DNA of 64,000 nucleotides from Cryptomeria japonica. Its lineage: Eukaryota > Streptophyta > Pinopsida > Cupressales > Cupressaceae. The DNA lies in NCBI RefSeq assembly GCF_030272615.1, contig NC_081408.1, forward strand, positions 64,412,614 to 64,476,613, in the 5' to 3' direction. Under the pieces are notes generated by a model. The model saw only the letters and a program-made list of their open reading frames with translations, was not told where the DNA came from and made no database searches. Positions 55,232-64,000 of the stretch are shown in pieces. The position numbers were made by a program, and so were the translations under genes. Every line of letters begins with the position of its first letter. Positions within the stretch are counted from its first letter, which is position 1.

Positions 55232-56263
55232 CATCCTTTCTAATTATTCTTGGTTAGATCTGAAAATTGGCTTGCGAAATGTCTAAATGTTAATGCTTGT
55301 TTCAGATCTACCCTTCTATTACAAATTATCAGTTCATATTTGTGCTTTAATTTTGAAAATTAAGTGGTTAAGTGTTAAAACCCTAATTTTTAAAACCCTC
55401 TTGATTCAACCTTTGTTCGACAATTTCATTGATCAAAACATCTCCAAATCAGCTGTAACTTTGGATTCCACAATAAAATCACAATATCTTTCATCCCTGA
55501 AAATTTGGAAAAAAGTTGCGAGGACCGTGTGCACTCCGAGCGCCATCCTCCCCGACATTTTTTCCAAAATTTCGGGAGCTAGATCTTACTGTATTTTGCT
55601 GCTAAAATCCAGAATTTTGGCTGATTTTATCAATTATAACACTTTCAAAATTACAATCAAAGTTGGTCTTGTGATTGCTTGGTTTAGGGCTTCTAATCAT
55701 TCAAAAATCATTGAAATTGAAATTTTGTGTCAAAATTGTGTTCTTACTGTCCTAAATCTGAAAAGTGTGTTTGCATTCATTCGAAATTTCAGTGCTTTAT
55801 TCAAATTCTTGCAATTTGTGACTTTTGAAATTAAGTGCTTAATTACAACAACTTTAATTTCCGCTTTTAAAATTGAATTTTGCGTGAAATTGAGTCAATT
55901 TTCAAATTTCAAAATTTGCATTGCCTTTGGTATTCCCTCTAAAATCATAAAATTCAAATTTTGCATTTTTCGACAATCTTGGTAGGGTTCAATTTTGAGA
56001 TTGCAACTTTAATTCAACCTATCTACAGATCGTAAAATCACTCAATTTTTTCAAATTAACTCTAAAATCATCATAACTTTCATCCCTGCAAATTTTGAAA
56101 AAAGTTGTCGGGACCGTGTGCACTCTGAGCGCCACGGTCCTTGACATTTTTTTTGAAATTTCGGGAGATTTTCTTGATTGTATGTAACAGCTTAAATCTA
56201 GAAGATTGGCTGATTTTACTGAAAATTGCTACCTCTAAATTCAAAATTTTCTCTCTCTAGTGC
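55232..56263 (+). other. Element F leader with a duplicated hairpin segment
   Basis: About 1 kb, AT-rich. A segment of about 155 bases occurs twice (55478-55628 and 56064-56218): atctttcatccctg, gaaaaaagttg, ggaccgtgtgcactc, attttggctgatttta. A 232-codon ORF (55287-55985) overlaps the first copy. It is Ile/Leu/Phe-rich, has no relative here and looks like a chance frame in AT-rich DNA. Confidence 0.65.
56111..56140 (+). other. Element F leader stem-loop
   Basis: GGACCGTG (56111-56118) pairs perfectly with CACGGTCC (56133-56140) around a 14-base loop, TGCACTCTGAGCGC. The upstream copy (55520-55550) keeps a shorter stem, gagga/tcctc, with changes on both sides. The palindromic gtgcac lies at the stem/loop junction. 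Confidence 0.65.
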
Positions 56264-59200
56264 ATGAGTTTTACAACAATAAGACCTACTTACACTATTC
56301 CCATTAGACGAAGCCGTAGAATTAAGTCTTTCCGAGGTTTAACTACTGAGGAGATGGAACCTAATTTGAATAGCCTTTTTAATGAGGACATGGGTAATTC
56401 CTCTAATCCTCCTAATGATGAAGAAGCTCTCCATGAGGTTTCTGAAGAACAACTTTCGAAATTGGATAACCAATTTGACAATTTTCGACAATGGATGTCT
56501 CAAGAATACCCTGATAGTCAAGCTCTTCCTTTAATTGAGGGTCTAAAATGTATGCTTCAAAGTGATAAGAATGGAATTGATATTTTGCATGGTATTGCAC
56601 ACATTGTGGATTCGAATGTGATGCTTATGAAGAGTTGTGCTGAAACTTTGGGTTATACACAACCTCCCACTCAAGTCAATCATTCTATTCCTTTGACGAC
56701 TCCTATTGCTAGCATACCTACCTTTACATCAAACATAATGGCTACTTCTACACAAGACTTTCCTCCTGTGATCATCAGTCATGGGGGCAATCCTTCTTCT
56801 TCAATTAACCCTCTTCCTTCATTCAATCCGATTTCTTCATTCACTCCTTCAATGAGTGTCCCTATTATATCTCCACAAATGAACACGACGCAAGGGGGCA
56901 ATTCATTCAATCATTCCATTCCTCCTTGTAGTGTTCCTCCTGTCCAATCATCTCCTATGACTAATTATCATAGAGTCCCACCACCTTACTCTTTACCTTC
57001 TTTCAATAACATAACACCTCCATCTCAATCTAATACATCTAATATGAATTCTTCGACTGAAGCGACCATTAACAATCTTGCACAAACTGTCTCTTCCTTA
57101 CAGCAACAAATTGCCTCTATGAATCAATCTAAGTTTAGTGTGCCCACATTTGATGTTGCGAGCCCACTTTCTCTTGACATTGTTCGAGCTATCCCTCCTA
57201 AACATGTTGAAATCCCGCATTTGGAACTTTATAATGGTAAAGGAGATCCTCTAACACATGTTAAGACTTTTCAAACAATATGTACTGATTTTGCTTATGA
57301 CCAAAGGTTGCTTGCAAAACTGTTTACTAGAACATTAAGAGACAAAGCCCTACAATGGTATTGCTCGTTGCCTTCTTATTCTATTACTTCTTTCGAACAA
57401 CTTGCAAATGCTTTCATTCAACAATTTCAAAACAATATAAGTCCGAAAGTTACTTTGATTGATTTAATGCATTGTAAACAAGCTGTTAAAGAAAAAGTGA
57501 CTGATTTCATTGGTAGATATAAGCATTTGTATGCTCAAATTTCTTTTCCAGTGCCTGACAATGATATTCAAAGAATCTTTATTTCTAATTTACAAAAAGA
57601 TATTCGAGACAAACTTCTATTTTCTGAGTTTACTTCTTTCCAACAGTTGTGTGCAACTCTTCACAATTATCAACTGACTGTGAGTCAAATGGAACAATCA
57701 CATCCTATGGCTCTGAGTGATAAGGGTGATAGCAGTCAACAACCATTTGGGAAGTTTAAACCGAACAGAGATTCCATCAAATTCAATGAAAACATCATCA
57801 ACAACAATGTGAATGCAGCATCAGGTGTGCCTCCTATTTCTAAATTTTTCAAGAAAGAAAGAAAGTATACTCCTTTGAATGAATCATTGCATAGTATTAT
57901 GAATAAGTTATTGGAACAAAATGTGCTTACTCTTCCTCCTATAAGGCAAATTGATCCTGCAAAGATTACTTCACCTTATTTTGATAACAAATCTTTTTGT
58001 CAATTTCATCGTCAGCCTGGGCATGATACTGAAAAATGTTTTTCTTTAAAGGGTAAAATTCAAGATTTGATTGATAATAATACTATTTCTATTTCTGGAG
58101 TGAATGATAAAGGCAATACATCTGTAGCTCCTCCTAACCAAAATCTTCAGATTTTTACTGATCCATTACCTTCTCATTCCTCTAATGTGATTGAGACTAA
58201 TGATTCCTCTCTCTCATCTAATGGTCTTGTGTCTATGACTCCAAATGTGATTAACTTTGTAGAGCAGCAAGAACACCCTAAAGAACCTTCCATCACATTT
58301 GATTCTAGTGAAACTATCAGGGCACCTGATGGTCCTTTATACATAGTTGCAAAAGTCAAGAATACACCTTGCCATGGAGTGCTTATTGATCCTTCGTGCA
58401 TGGTTAATGTTATTACTAAAGAATTCCTTTTTACTTTGCAATTGAATCAAGTGATCTATGACAAAACGGATGTGGTTGTGAAATTGTTTGATGCATTTTC
58501 TTCTCCTGCAATTGGTTCTATTACATTGCCTATTGAAGTTCATAACAAATCCCTTGATGTGAACTTTGCTATTATTCCTTCTTCCGAACAATTTCGTGTG
58601 AAGCTTGGCTATCCTTGGCTATCTTCCATGAAAGCTATTACTTCTCCTATTCACAAATGTTTGAAATTTCCCCATAATGGTGAAGTTGTTACTATCAATC
58701 ATAGTCTCTTTAAACCAGCTGAAAGAACTTCTAGTGTTCCTATTGATTACTTTTGGCCTAAACAATTCCAATCCCTTCCTCCGCGAAGTGATCATCTTTT
58801 CAAATCTTATCAAAAATGGAAAAAAGATATGATCCTATCTTTAAGTGAACCTAGAACACCCAAACTTGACATTCCTATTGTTCTTGAGAAGGAAGTTCTT
58901 CCTTTGAAAGATAAAACTAATGTCTTTCCTCAAGAAGATTCCCAACCCATCCCTATGGATGTGACTATGTCTATGCCTAATAAACCTTCTAAAAGTAGAC
59001 CTATACCTCCTCGTCATGATGGACTTGGTCTCCTTCCTAAACCAAATATTCCTCCTTTATATGGAGCAGTTCCTCCTCCTTCTTTTTATAGAGAGAAGAG
59101 ACCTTCTTCTTCTCCTATTATCCAGCCTAAGAGACCACAACCTAAACACCCAAGTGATAAGGATGAGAACATTCCTCCTCCTCAATCTTCTCCACTTCCT

Positions 59201-59527
59201 ACTAAGACTAGACGAAATCATTCTGCACGTGAACGCCGACGAAAGCATCATCTTAGAGCTCAAGTAGCTGCTTCTCAAACTTTGCAATCTCCAAAAACAC
59301 CTTCAACAAGCATTATTCCATTTTCTCCCAAATCTCCTAAACATAAGATGCATGATGATCTTGATCCTGTGCGAATTAAAGACCCTATTTTTATAAATCT
59401 TGATGATGCTATAGATGAAAATGTTATTCATGATGAACATGTTACTCCTCTTGCTTCTGATAGTGAATATGAACTTTTGATATTGATAACCATCTATCTA
59501 ACGAATTTTCTAAAGCACTTATCCTAG
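56264..59527 (+). CDS. Element F gag-type polyprotein, intact (1,087 residues)
   Basis: The ATG at 56264 is the first in a long open frame (MSFTTIRPTYTIPIRRSRRI). Residues 1-50 are basic. About 130-290 are Ser/Pro/Thr-rich, ending in a short coiled coil (INNLAQTVSSLQQQIASMNQ). About 316-475 are the retrotransposon gag capsid domain (LELYNGKGDPLTHVKTFQTI; DKALQWYCSLPSY). A CCHC-like finger, CQFHRQPGHDTEKC, is at 579-592. About 690-800 resemble the retropepsin fold (GYPWLSSMKAI), but the active site reads LIDPSCMVN (D709), not D-G/S-G, so it is probably not catalytic. The tail is Pro-rich with an Arg/Lys cluster (SARERRRKHHLR, near 985). Virus-like particle formation and RNA binding are likely; processing and reverse transcription must come from a helper gypsy element. 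Confidence 0.88.
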   Translation: MSFTTIRPTYTIPIRRSRRIKSFRGLTTEEMEPNLNSLFNEDMGNSSNPPNDEEALHEVSEEQLSKLDNQFDNFRQWMSQEYPDSQALPLIEGLKCMLQSDKNGIDILHGIAHIVDSNVMLMKSCAETLGYTQPPTQVNHSIPLTTPIASIPTFTSNIMATSTQDFPPVIISHGGNPSSSINPLPSFNPISSFTPSMSVPIISPQMNTTQGGNSFNHSIPPCSVPPVQSSPMTNYHRVPPPYSLPSFNNITPPSQSNTSNMNSSTEATINNLAQTVSSLQQQIASMNQSKFSVPTFDVASPLSLDIVRAIPPKHVEIPHLELYNGKGDPLTHVKTFQTICTDFAYDQRLLAKLFTRTLRDKALQWYCSLPSYSITSFEQLANAFIQQFQNNISPKVTLIDLMHCKQAVKEKVTDFIGRYKHLYAQISFPVPDNDIQRIFISNLQKDIRDKLLFSEFTSFQQLCATLHNYQLTVSQMEQSHPMALSDKGDSSQQPFGKFKPNRDSIKFNENIINNNVNAASGVPPISKFFKKERKYTPLNESLHSIMNKLLEQNVLTLPPIRQIDPAKITSPYFDNKSFCQFHRQPGHDTEKCFSLKGKIQDLIDNNTISISGVNDKGNTSVAPPNQNLQIFTDPLPSHSSNVIETNDSSLSSNGLVSMTPNVINFVEQQEHPKEPSITFDSSETIRAPDGPLYIVAKVKNTPCHGVLIDPSCMVNVITKEFLFTLQLNQVIYDKTDVVVKLFDAFSSPAIGSITLPIEVHNKSLDVNFAIIPSSEQFRVKLGYPWLSSMKAITSPIHKCLKFPHNGEVVTINHSLFKPAERTSSVPIDYFWPKQFQSLPPRSDHLFKSYQKWKKDMILSLSEPRTPKLDIPIVLEKEVLPLKDKTNVFPQEDSQPIPMDVTMSMPNKPSKSRPIPPRHDGLGLLPKPNIPPLYGAVPPPSFYREKRPSSSPIIQPKRPQPKHPSDKDENIPPPQSSPLPTKTRRNHSARERRRKHHLRAQVAASQTLQSPKTPSTSIIPFSPKSPKHKMHDDLDPVRIKDPIFINLDDAIDENVIHDEHVTPLASDSEYELLILITIYLTNFLKHLS

Positions 59528-59688
59528 CTCCTAGACAAGAACAACGTGGCTTGGAACATGAACATAGCCCTTGTTTGGACCTTGTGATAGCTCCATCTGC
59601 TGTGTTGGATGTTCCTCCTCTAGCGTGTTCCCTGCCTTCCCGAAACATTGATCAACAAGATCGGGGGGTAGATGACGTGCTAGACTAG
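59476..59688 (+). other. Frame-shifted continuation of F gag
   Basis: From 59476 the frame one base back is open to the TAG at 59686-59688 and ends SRNIDQQDRGVDDVLD. The 70 or so codons have the same acidic composition as the preceding ORF end, while the annotated end (ILITIYLTNFLKHLS) is hydrophobic and unlike it. A one-base loss in the T run at 59475-59478 would explain this. No classic slippery heptamer is seen. Confidence 0.5.
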
Positions 59689-60414
59689 TTTCATTAGCAT
59701 AGCAGATTCTCTCCTCCTCTCTTTTGTTACTTCTTCTATATGTTATTCTCATTCTTCTATTTGTTGTTCTTAGTGTTGTCTACTTGAGGATGATGCAAAG
59801 CATTGAGATATCTTTTGGTCTCTCTCATGTTGACTCAAAAGACACATGTGTTCCCTTCTTCTAAGTGACCTTCCTTGATTGGGGAATGAAGAACAATTAT
59901 GCATACATACATATGATATATACATGACTTATCATACAACATACTGACCCCGAGGAAAGCGAAGTCACCTCGTGCTTTGTGTTTTGTGTCTATTATCCTT
60001 GGGTTTATCTCACACTTTGGGGCTAAATCCTTGTGATAACGTGCTCCTTTCCTTTCTCATTTCTTATGTGTATCACTATGTTAAAACAATCACCCCCGTT
60101 GAGGTGTGTGCGATCGCTTTAATGTAGGGGGGCATACACCCTGTCTATCCCTTCAGGATACTTGAAAATTTCTTGGCGAACTTAGCTTTGCCTTGAAAAT
60201 TTTCAGTATTTCTCTTGCATGACTCATAGTGAGGGAACCTTACTACTGACAGTCATGGTTTTCCCTCGTGATCTTCCCTTTTAGTCTGTCAATCGAAGTC
60301 GTAAGATCCTTAGTCCACTGGGGGCTTGGTGTGTCTTGCCTCCTTGACGTGGTGAAAGCCTTTCAATGTTGTTTCCTTGTACTTTACCGGAAGTATGAGC
60401 ATACATACTCCCGC
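59689..60414 (+). other. Element F 3' non-coding region
   Basis: About 725 bases with no supported gene. It contains a G run (gtaggggggca, about 60124) resembling an internal polypurine tract. Confidence 0.5.
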
Positions 60415-60430
60415 TAAAGTGGGGGATAAA
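60415..60430 (+). other. Element F polypurine tract
   Basis: taaagtgggggataaa immediately before the 3' LTR start TGTAGCATCC. Confidence 0.75.
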
Positions 60431-61698
60431 TGTAGCATCCTAAAATTGCGACACTTGCAATTTTGACTGCATTTCGGTCTTCACGATGGCGACGCAACAT
60501 GCAACCTGAATGGAGACCCCAAAACCTGTTTATGACACCAAAAACTGCATTTTTCAAGCACCGTGGCCTGAACCTCCTTTGCACCCTGCTGTCCCGGGAG
60601 GTGGGACCAGAGCGCCCAGCACCCTGGTCCTTCAGGACCAAGGCGCCCAGTGCCCTGGTCCCCCAGGACCATGGGGCCTAGCACCCTGGTCCCTGGCCCT
60701 ATTTTGGGCCTGGTCTCCTATGGGACTTCGGGTCTTTTTGTTTGCAAATTGGAAATTATCTTTCCTGGTCGGCCTAAGGTCAGGAAAATTAGTCTATTAA
60801 CCCTAATTGGCAAGTATATAAACTACATTTTCTCTCTCATTTTGGGTAGAAGATGAAGATGGAAAAAGGTGGAAACGATACTCAAGCATTCAAGCATTCA
60901 AGCATTCCTTCAAGCAATTGATCACTCTAAGTCTCTATTCAAGGCTAAGTGTTGCATTCAAGACAAGGATTCAACCATTGAAGAGGAGATCACTTACTAC
61001 ATACTACTACAAGATACGACAAACAACAACATCTATACCTTCGCACATAAGGATACAAACATCCTTACAACAAGGTATTAGTACTTGTTTTACATTACAG
61101 ACATTTACATTTACAGCATTTCTCATTTCTTGGTTAATTCCAAAACCGGGGTTTGACCTAAAGGAAAACCCCTAATCCCTAACCCCCCAATCATCTTCAC
61201 TTTTCTGTGTGTAGGTTGCAGGTACGCAGCTGAAATTGAAGATCTGGAATCCTTGTGCAGAGACGAACAGATCCCCCTTCGTTTCGCAGATTTTTCGGAG
61301 GACCGTGTGCATGCCGGGCGCCATCGTCCCGTCAACTTTTGCTCAAATTTGCAGGACAGTGCCATATCGACATTTTACAGCTAATTCCAGGTCCGCAGTT
61401 TTATCCTATATCCCTAACTCAGTTTATAAGCGAATCTTTCTCACTTTCTATGCATTCCTAGCTTGATTCTCCTATCAACATTCTTTACAAAAGAGGGTAG
61501 CCTTGCTGTCTTAACCCTTGAAACTCATTTAGCATCCAATCTTGCATTGCATGGGATTGGATCTTGGGGGTTTCAACCCCTCTTTTGAATGTAAAGTCTC
61601 CTTAAGTGAAAACCATCAACCCTAGCAACCTCCCTTCTCTCTCCTTGGAGTTGGAAGAGGGGAGAGCAACTAGGGTTCGATCGATTTTCTGCTTTACA
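60431..61698 (+). repeat. Element F 3' LTR (1268 bp)
   Basis: Same length as the 5' LTR and nearly identical. TATATAAA is at 60815-60822 and ggaccgtgtgcat at 61300-61312. It ends CTGCTTTACA before the CCTAT duplication. Confidence 0.92.
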
Positions 61699-62671
61699 CC
61701 TATTATGCATTGAGTGCATTACAATTTGGAGAGATAGGTTTGAAGAGGTAAAGGAAAGTACTTGAAGGATCACACCGGACCTACCGATGAATTGAAGGAA
61801 TGCCCTAAGTGAATGAGATCAGGGTTTGCTTACCGGTAGATGAAACCGGTTATGTGTGTGGTTAGTGAAGTAAGGTCGACGAGGTAGTTGTGATTGGACC
61901 GAAATAAATGGTGACTACAAAGATCAAGGTAGAGTTGTAGAGTTGTGTGGCTTGAGATCTAGGACAAATTGGTTGTGCAGATCAAAGTAGGCAAAGGAGA
62001 CAGCTGGGCTATTTATTGTGATTGTTTGAGGAAAGCCGATTGAATGGTTGCAGGTTGCTGAAGAAAGGAGGTGCGTTCTGGAAGGCATGTAAATGGCAGA
62101 TATGTACAGATAGACATCTCTAATTTTTGATCTGATCAAATTTGATTGGATTCAGTATGTCTTGTGATCAGTGGAGAAAACCCTAAGGCATCAAGTTTGA
62201 ATTGGTTTTTTGGCGGGATGTCTAGGTTATAAATACGTGAGCTTGAGAGAGAGATGGGGCTGATAAAGAGAACAATATTGTGCTACTGTGAAGTATGATA
62301 CTTCTGCAAGTAAGAGAAAATCAACCAATTGCTAAACAAACATCTAAGAAGTGAGTGAGAGTAAGGATGAACCAAGTTGAAGTATTCAATCCATAGTAGA
62401 GCAGAACCGATAGTGGTTATACTGGCAAAGAAGAAGAGAAGAGAGTTGTTGAGAAGGAGGATAGAGAACTGACAGAGTATAGTAATGGTAAAGTGTAGAG
62501 AGTTTATGGAGGAGATCCAGTAGAGAAGCAGTAGGTGAAGAGCAGTAGAAGAGTGAGTCGGTGTAGCAGAGAAAGTATCTCACTAGAAGAGTTAAATATA
62601 TGAAAAGGTTAATGATTCACTTGTAACAAGATAACTACTTTTTTAATTGAAGTTTATAGTGTGAACACTGA

Positions 62672-62775
62672 GTTGTAGCTCGGTGCAGGAGTTGTAGCTC
62701 CTTGGGTTGGTGCTCCTTGGGTTGGTGCCCTAAGGTGAGGGGTTGATGCTCCTTGGATTGGTGCCCTAAACTTTG
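62672..62775 (+). repeat. Short minisatellite in LTR G
   Basis: The word ggttg(g/a)tgctccttgg recurs three to four times with variants (ggttggtgccctaa, gagttgtagctccttgg). Confidence 0.7.
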
Positions 62776-62892
62776 TAACCGTGTTTTTCATTGTGAGGCT
62801 GGATTGGAGCAGTAGACTCCAGTAGCATTGCTCACCGAGGTTTTTCCGTTCTTGGGTTTTCCTCGTATATACTGGTGTTATGTGATGTCTCC

Positions 62893-62918
62893 TTGTGTGT
62901 GTGTGTGTGTGTGTGTGT
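62893..62918 (+). repeat. (GT)n microsatellite in LTR G
   Basis: About 13 uninterrupted GT units just after the shared gaggtttttcc module. Confidence 0.95.
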
Positions 62919-63065
62919 ATTTGAGTTAGTCTCATTACTAACCGGTAAGTCTGCTTTATGCTTGATTCACAAACCAGTGTTGCTCACAACGGAAAGACAA
63001 AAGGAAATGTTTTGGGAACCACTGATTCACCCTCTCCCCCTCTCAGTGGTGCATTATGTCTAACA

Positions 63066-63688
63066 AGAAAGAATCCATTGGGAGACATATTGATCAAAAC
63101 TAAAGGGAAGATTGTTGTTGAAACCATTCAAGTGGATATGGACAAAACCTAGAAAAATAAATCTGAAGAGAAGCCACATGATGTACCATTTTCTGCACCA
63201 TGTGTGGAAATCCATGAACCAACAAACAGAGCTTCAAAAAGCTTAGGGGGAACATATCAGTATAAATATTTGAAACCCTCAGAGTATATTGGTAAAGCAC
63301 CTTTATTTGTATTTGTTACCTGTCAATTGATAGAAGAATTGAAGCGGTAAAAAGGTAAAATTAGGGTTTGAACCCTAATAGTGATGCATTTATTTTGGTA
63401 GGTGGGAGCATGTTTAAAAGTGACTTTTTTTGTCATTTCTACTTATCTATTTTCAGAGAAGATTTTTAGCCTAAGCAGTGCAACCAAAGTGTTTCATCTT
63501 GCATTTGAAAGAATTCAGAAAGGAATCTTAGACAAGATCTTGCAGCCACTTTGTGCTATCAGTGTGAAAGTCAAAGTGGTAATCAAGCATTTAAAGAAGT
63601 GTGTTTTTCTCGACATCGACAAACCCTAAATTTGGAGAGTAAAGGTATTTCTCATTGAAACATTCTTATCATTTGGAATCCGTTTGAT
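63066..63688 (+). other. Element E ORF1 tail and ORF1-ORF2 spacer
   Basis: Up to about 63350 short open pieces (IHEPTNRASKSLGGTYQYKY) look like a degenerate ORF1 tail. The rest holds aaattagggtttgaacccta and other words of plant 5' untranslated regions. A 75-codon frame at 63402-63629 lies in the spacer; I cannot relate it to anything. Confidence 0.45.
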
Positions 63689-63979
63689 ATGGCATTTGCA
63701 TCTAATATCCCCTCTAGTTCTACTGAACTCGAGGATACACCTGAGCTTCTTCAGATGAGATATAATCCCCTATCTCAAATTCCTGTCGGAGTCATTGTCG
63801 AAGGCGATGTTTCAGGATATATTGATTGCAAACTAGAAGACCTAGGGTCCCTAGTAATTCACTCCCAATTGAGTTTGTATAGTGGAGAGGATAAAAAGAT
63901 TAAACCTGAATATAGCATAATAGAGAAGAAGAAATTGCATAATGCAGTATACTTTCTCGAAGAATTTATAGAGGAATAG
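63689..63979 (+). pseudogene. Element E ORF2, N-terminus (continues beyond the window)
   Basis: The ATG at 63689 starts MAFASNIPSSSTELEDTPEL. It contains DCKLEDLGSLVIHSQLSLY (about 63826-63880), matching HCKLEDLGIFAIFDQYKLLY in element B, then a helical stretch ending VYFLEEFIEE and TAG at 63977. After the TAG the frame reads IRIILSR, equivalent to VRYVLSR in B, so the stop lies inside a conserved block and the gene would continue off the right edge. It is the third independent copy of this unrecognised protein in the window. No function can be assigned. Confidence 0.7.
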
Positions 63980-64000
63980 ATCAGGATCATCCTTAGTAGG

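Larger units (their letters stand above)
53943..61698 (+). mobile_element. Element F: gag-only Ty3/gypsy element, 7.76 kb, probably young
   Basis: Two LTRs of 1268 bp each (53943-55210, 60431-61698) differ at only a few percent of sites by eye. The target duplication CCTAT is exact (53938-53942, 61699-61703). Primer site and polypurine tract are intact. The internal 5.2 kb has a leader, one 1,087-codon gag-type ORF and a 3' non-coding region. No RT, RNase H or integrase is present, and there is no room for one. Confidence 0.9.
53622..63065 (+). repeat. LTR G: ~1.68-kb LTR inserted in element E, carrying F
   Basis: It starts TGTTGGCATTAGAGTTTG at 53622 and ends GTGCATTATGTCTAACA at 63065; F (53943-61698) splits it. 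It has TATAAATA at 62228-62235, the shared module at 62831-62880 and attcaccctctccccctctc near the end. No internal region is attached, so it is probably a solo LTR. Flanks (gaggt and agaaa) do not give a clear duplication, so the exact ends or the solo status are uncertain. Confidence 0.65.
51238..64000 (+). mobile_element. Element E: non-autonomous Copia-like element, right end outside the window
   Basis: 5' LTR 51238-52364, primer site TGGTATCAGAGCC, ORF1 with coiled coil and four knuckles, an inserted LTR (G) carrying element F (53622-63065), then the end of ORF1, a spacer and the start of ORF2 at 63689. It is inserted in the RNase H end of Copia D. The 3' half is not in the window, so the absence of pol can only be stated for what is seen. 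Confidence 0.75.

Noticed and set aside
55287-55985. A 232-codon ORF in the F leader
   Set aside because: It is rich in Ile, Leu, Phe and Lys as expected of AT-rich DNA, overlaps the duplicated hairpin segment and has no relative in the window. I treat it as a chance frame.

Overview
The window is a piece of a large, repeat-dense plant nuclear genome. I find no host gene, rRNA, tRNA or CRISPR array; essentially every base belongs to LTR retrotransposons inserted into one another. The long elements, the deep nesting and the mix of Athila-like, Tat/Ogre-like and Copia elements suggest a seed plant with a giant genome. A gymnosperm is my guess, which the sequence cannot prove.

Layout from the left. 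(1) Bases 1-5992 are the 5' part of a Tat/Ogre-like Ty3/gypsy element on the minus strand (Gypsy-1), cut by the window edge. It sits in an LTR remnant (5993-6911), which sits in a second minus-strand gypsy element (Gypsy-2, 6912-10010 plus 15810-16092). (2) Gypsy-2's 5' LTR is split by element A (10011-15809, plus), itself hit by a deleted relative, A2 (14409-15597). (3) Bases 16093-16623 and 50427-51237 are the two sides of an old minus-strand Copia element (D). It was split by element C (16624-50426, minus), whose own sequence is only about 7.5 kb. C was later invaded by an Athila-like gypsy (18318-29336, TSD ACTGT), by its own relative element B (31333-39051, TSD TTTCT) and by a pol-bearing Copia (42718-50321). 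(4) Element E (51238 to beyond the right edge, plus) sits in D. It carries an LTR, G (53622-63065), which in turn carries F (53943-61698, plus, TSD CCTAT), a gypsy element with one long open gag frame and no pol.

The main result is a group of non-autonomous, Copia-like LTR elements: A, A2, B, C and E. They have an initiator-Met-type primer site, Copia-style LTR modules and a polypurine tract, but in B and C, which are complete, no reverse transcriptase, integrase or RNase H can be seen. Instead they encode ORF1p, a coiled coil followed by four CCHC zinc knuckles, and ORF2p, about 1,100 residues, which I do not recognise. ORF2p recurs in B, C and E, which have different LTRs. A is an internal deletion that fuses the start of ORF1 to the end of ORF2. 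These elements must borrow enzymes; the shared LTR modules point to Copia elements like the one at 42718-50321 as helpers.

Most coding regions are decayed. In the two pol-bearing elements the in-frame stops are mostly TAG at positions where these families usually have Gln, as expected from cytosine deamination at methylated CAG. F is the exception: a 1,087-codon frame is open and its two LTRs are nearly identical, so F is probably the youngest insertion here.
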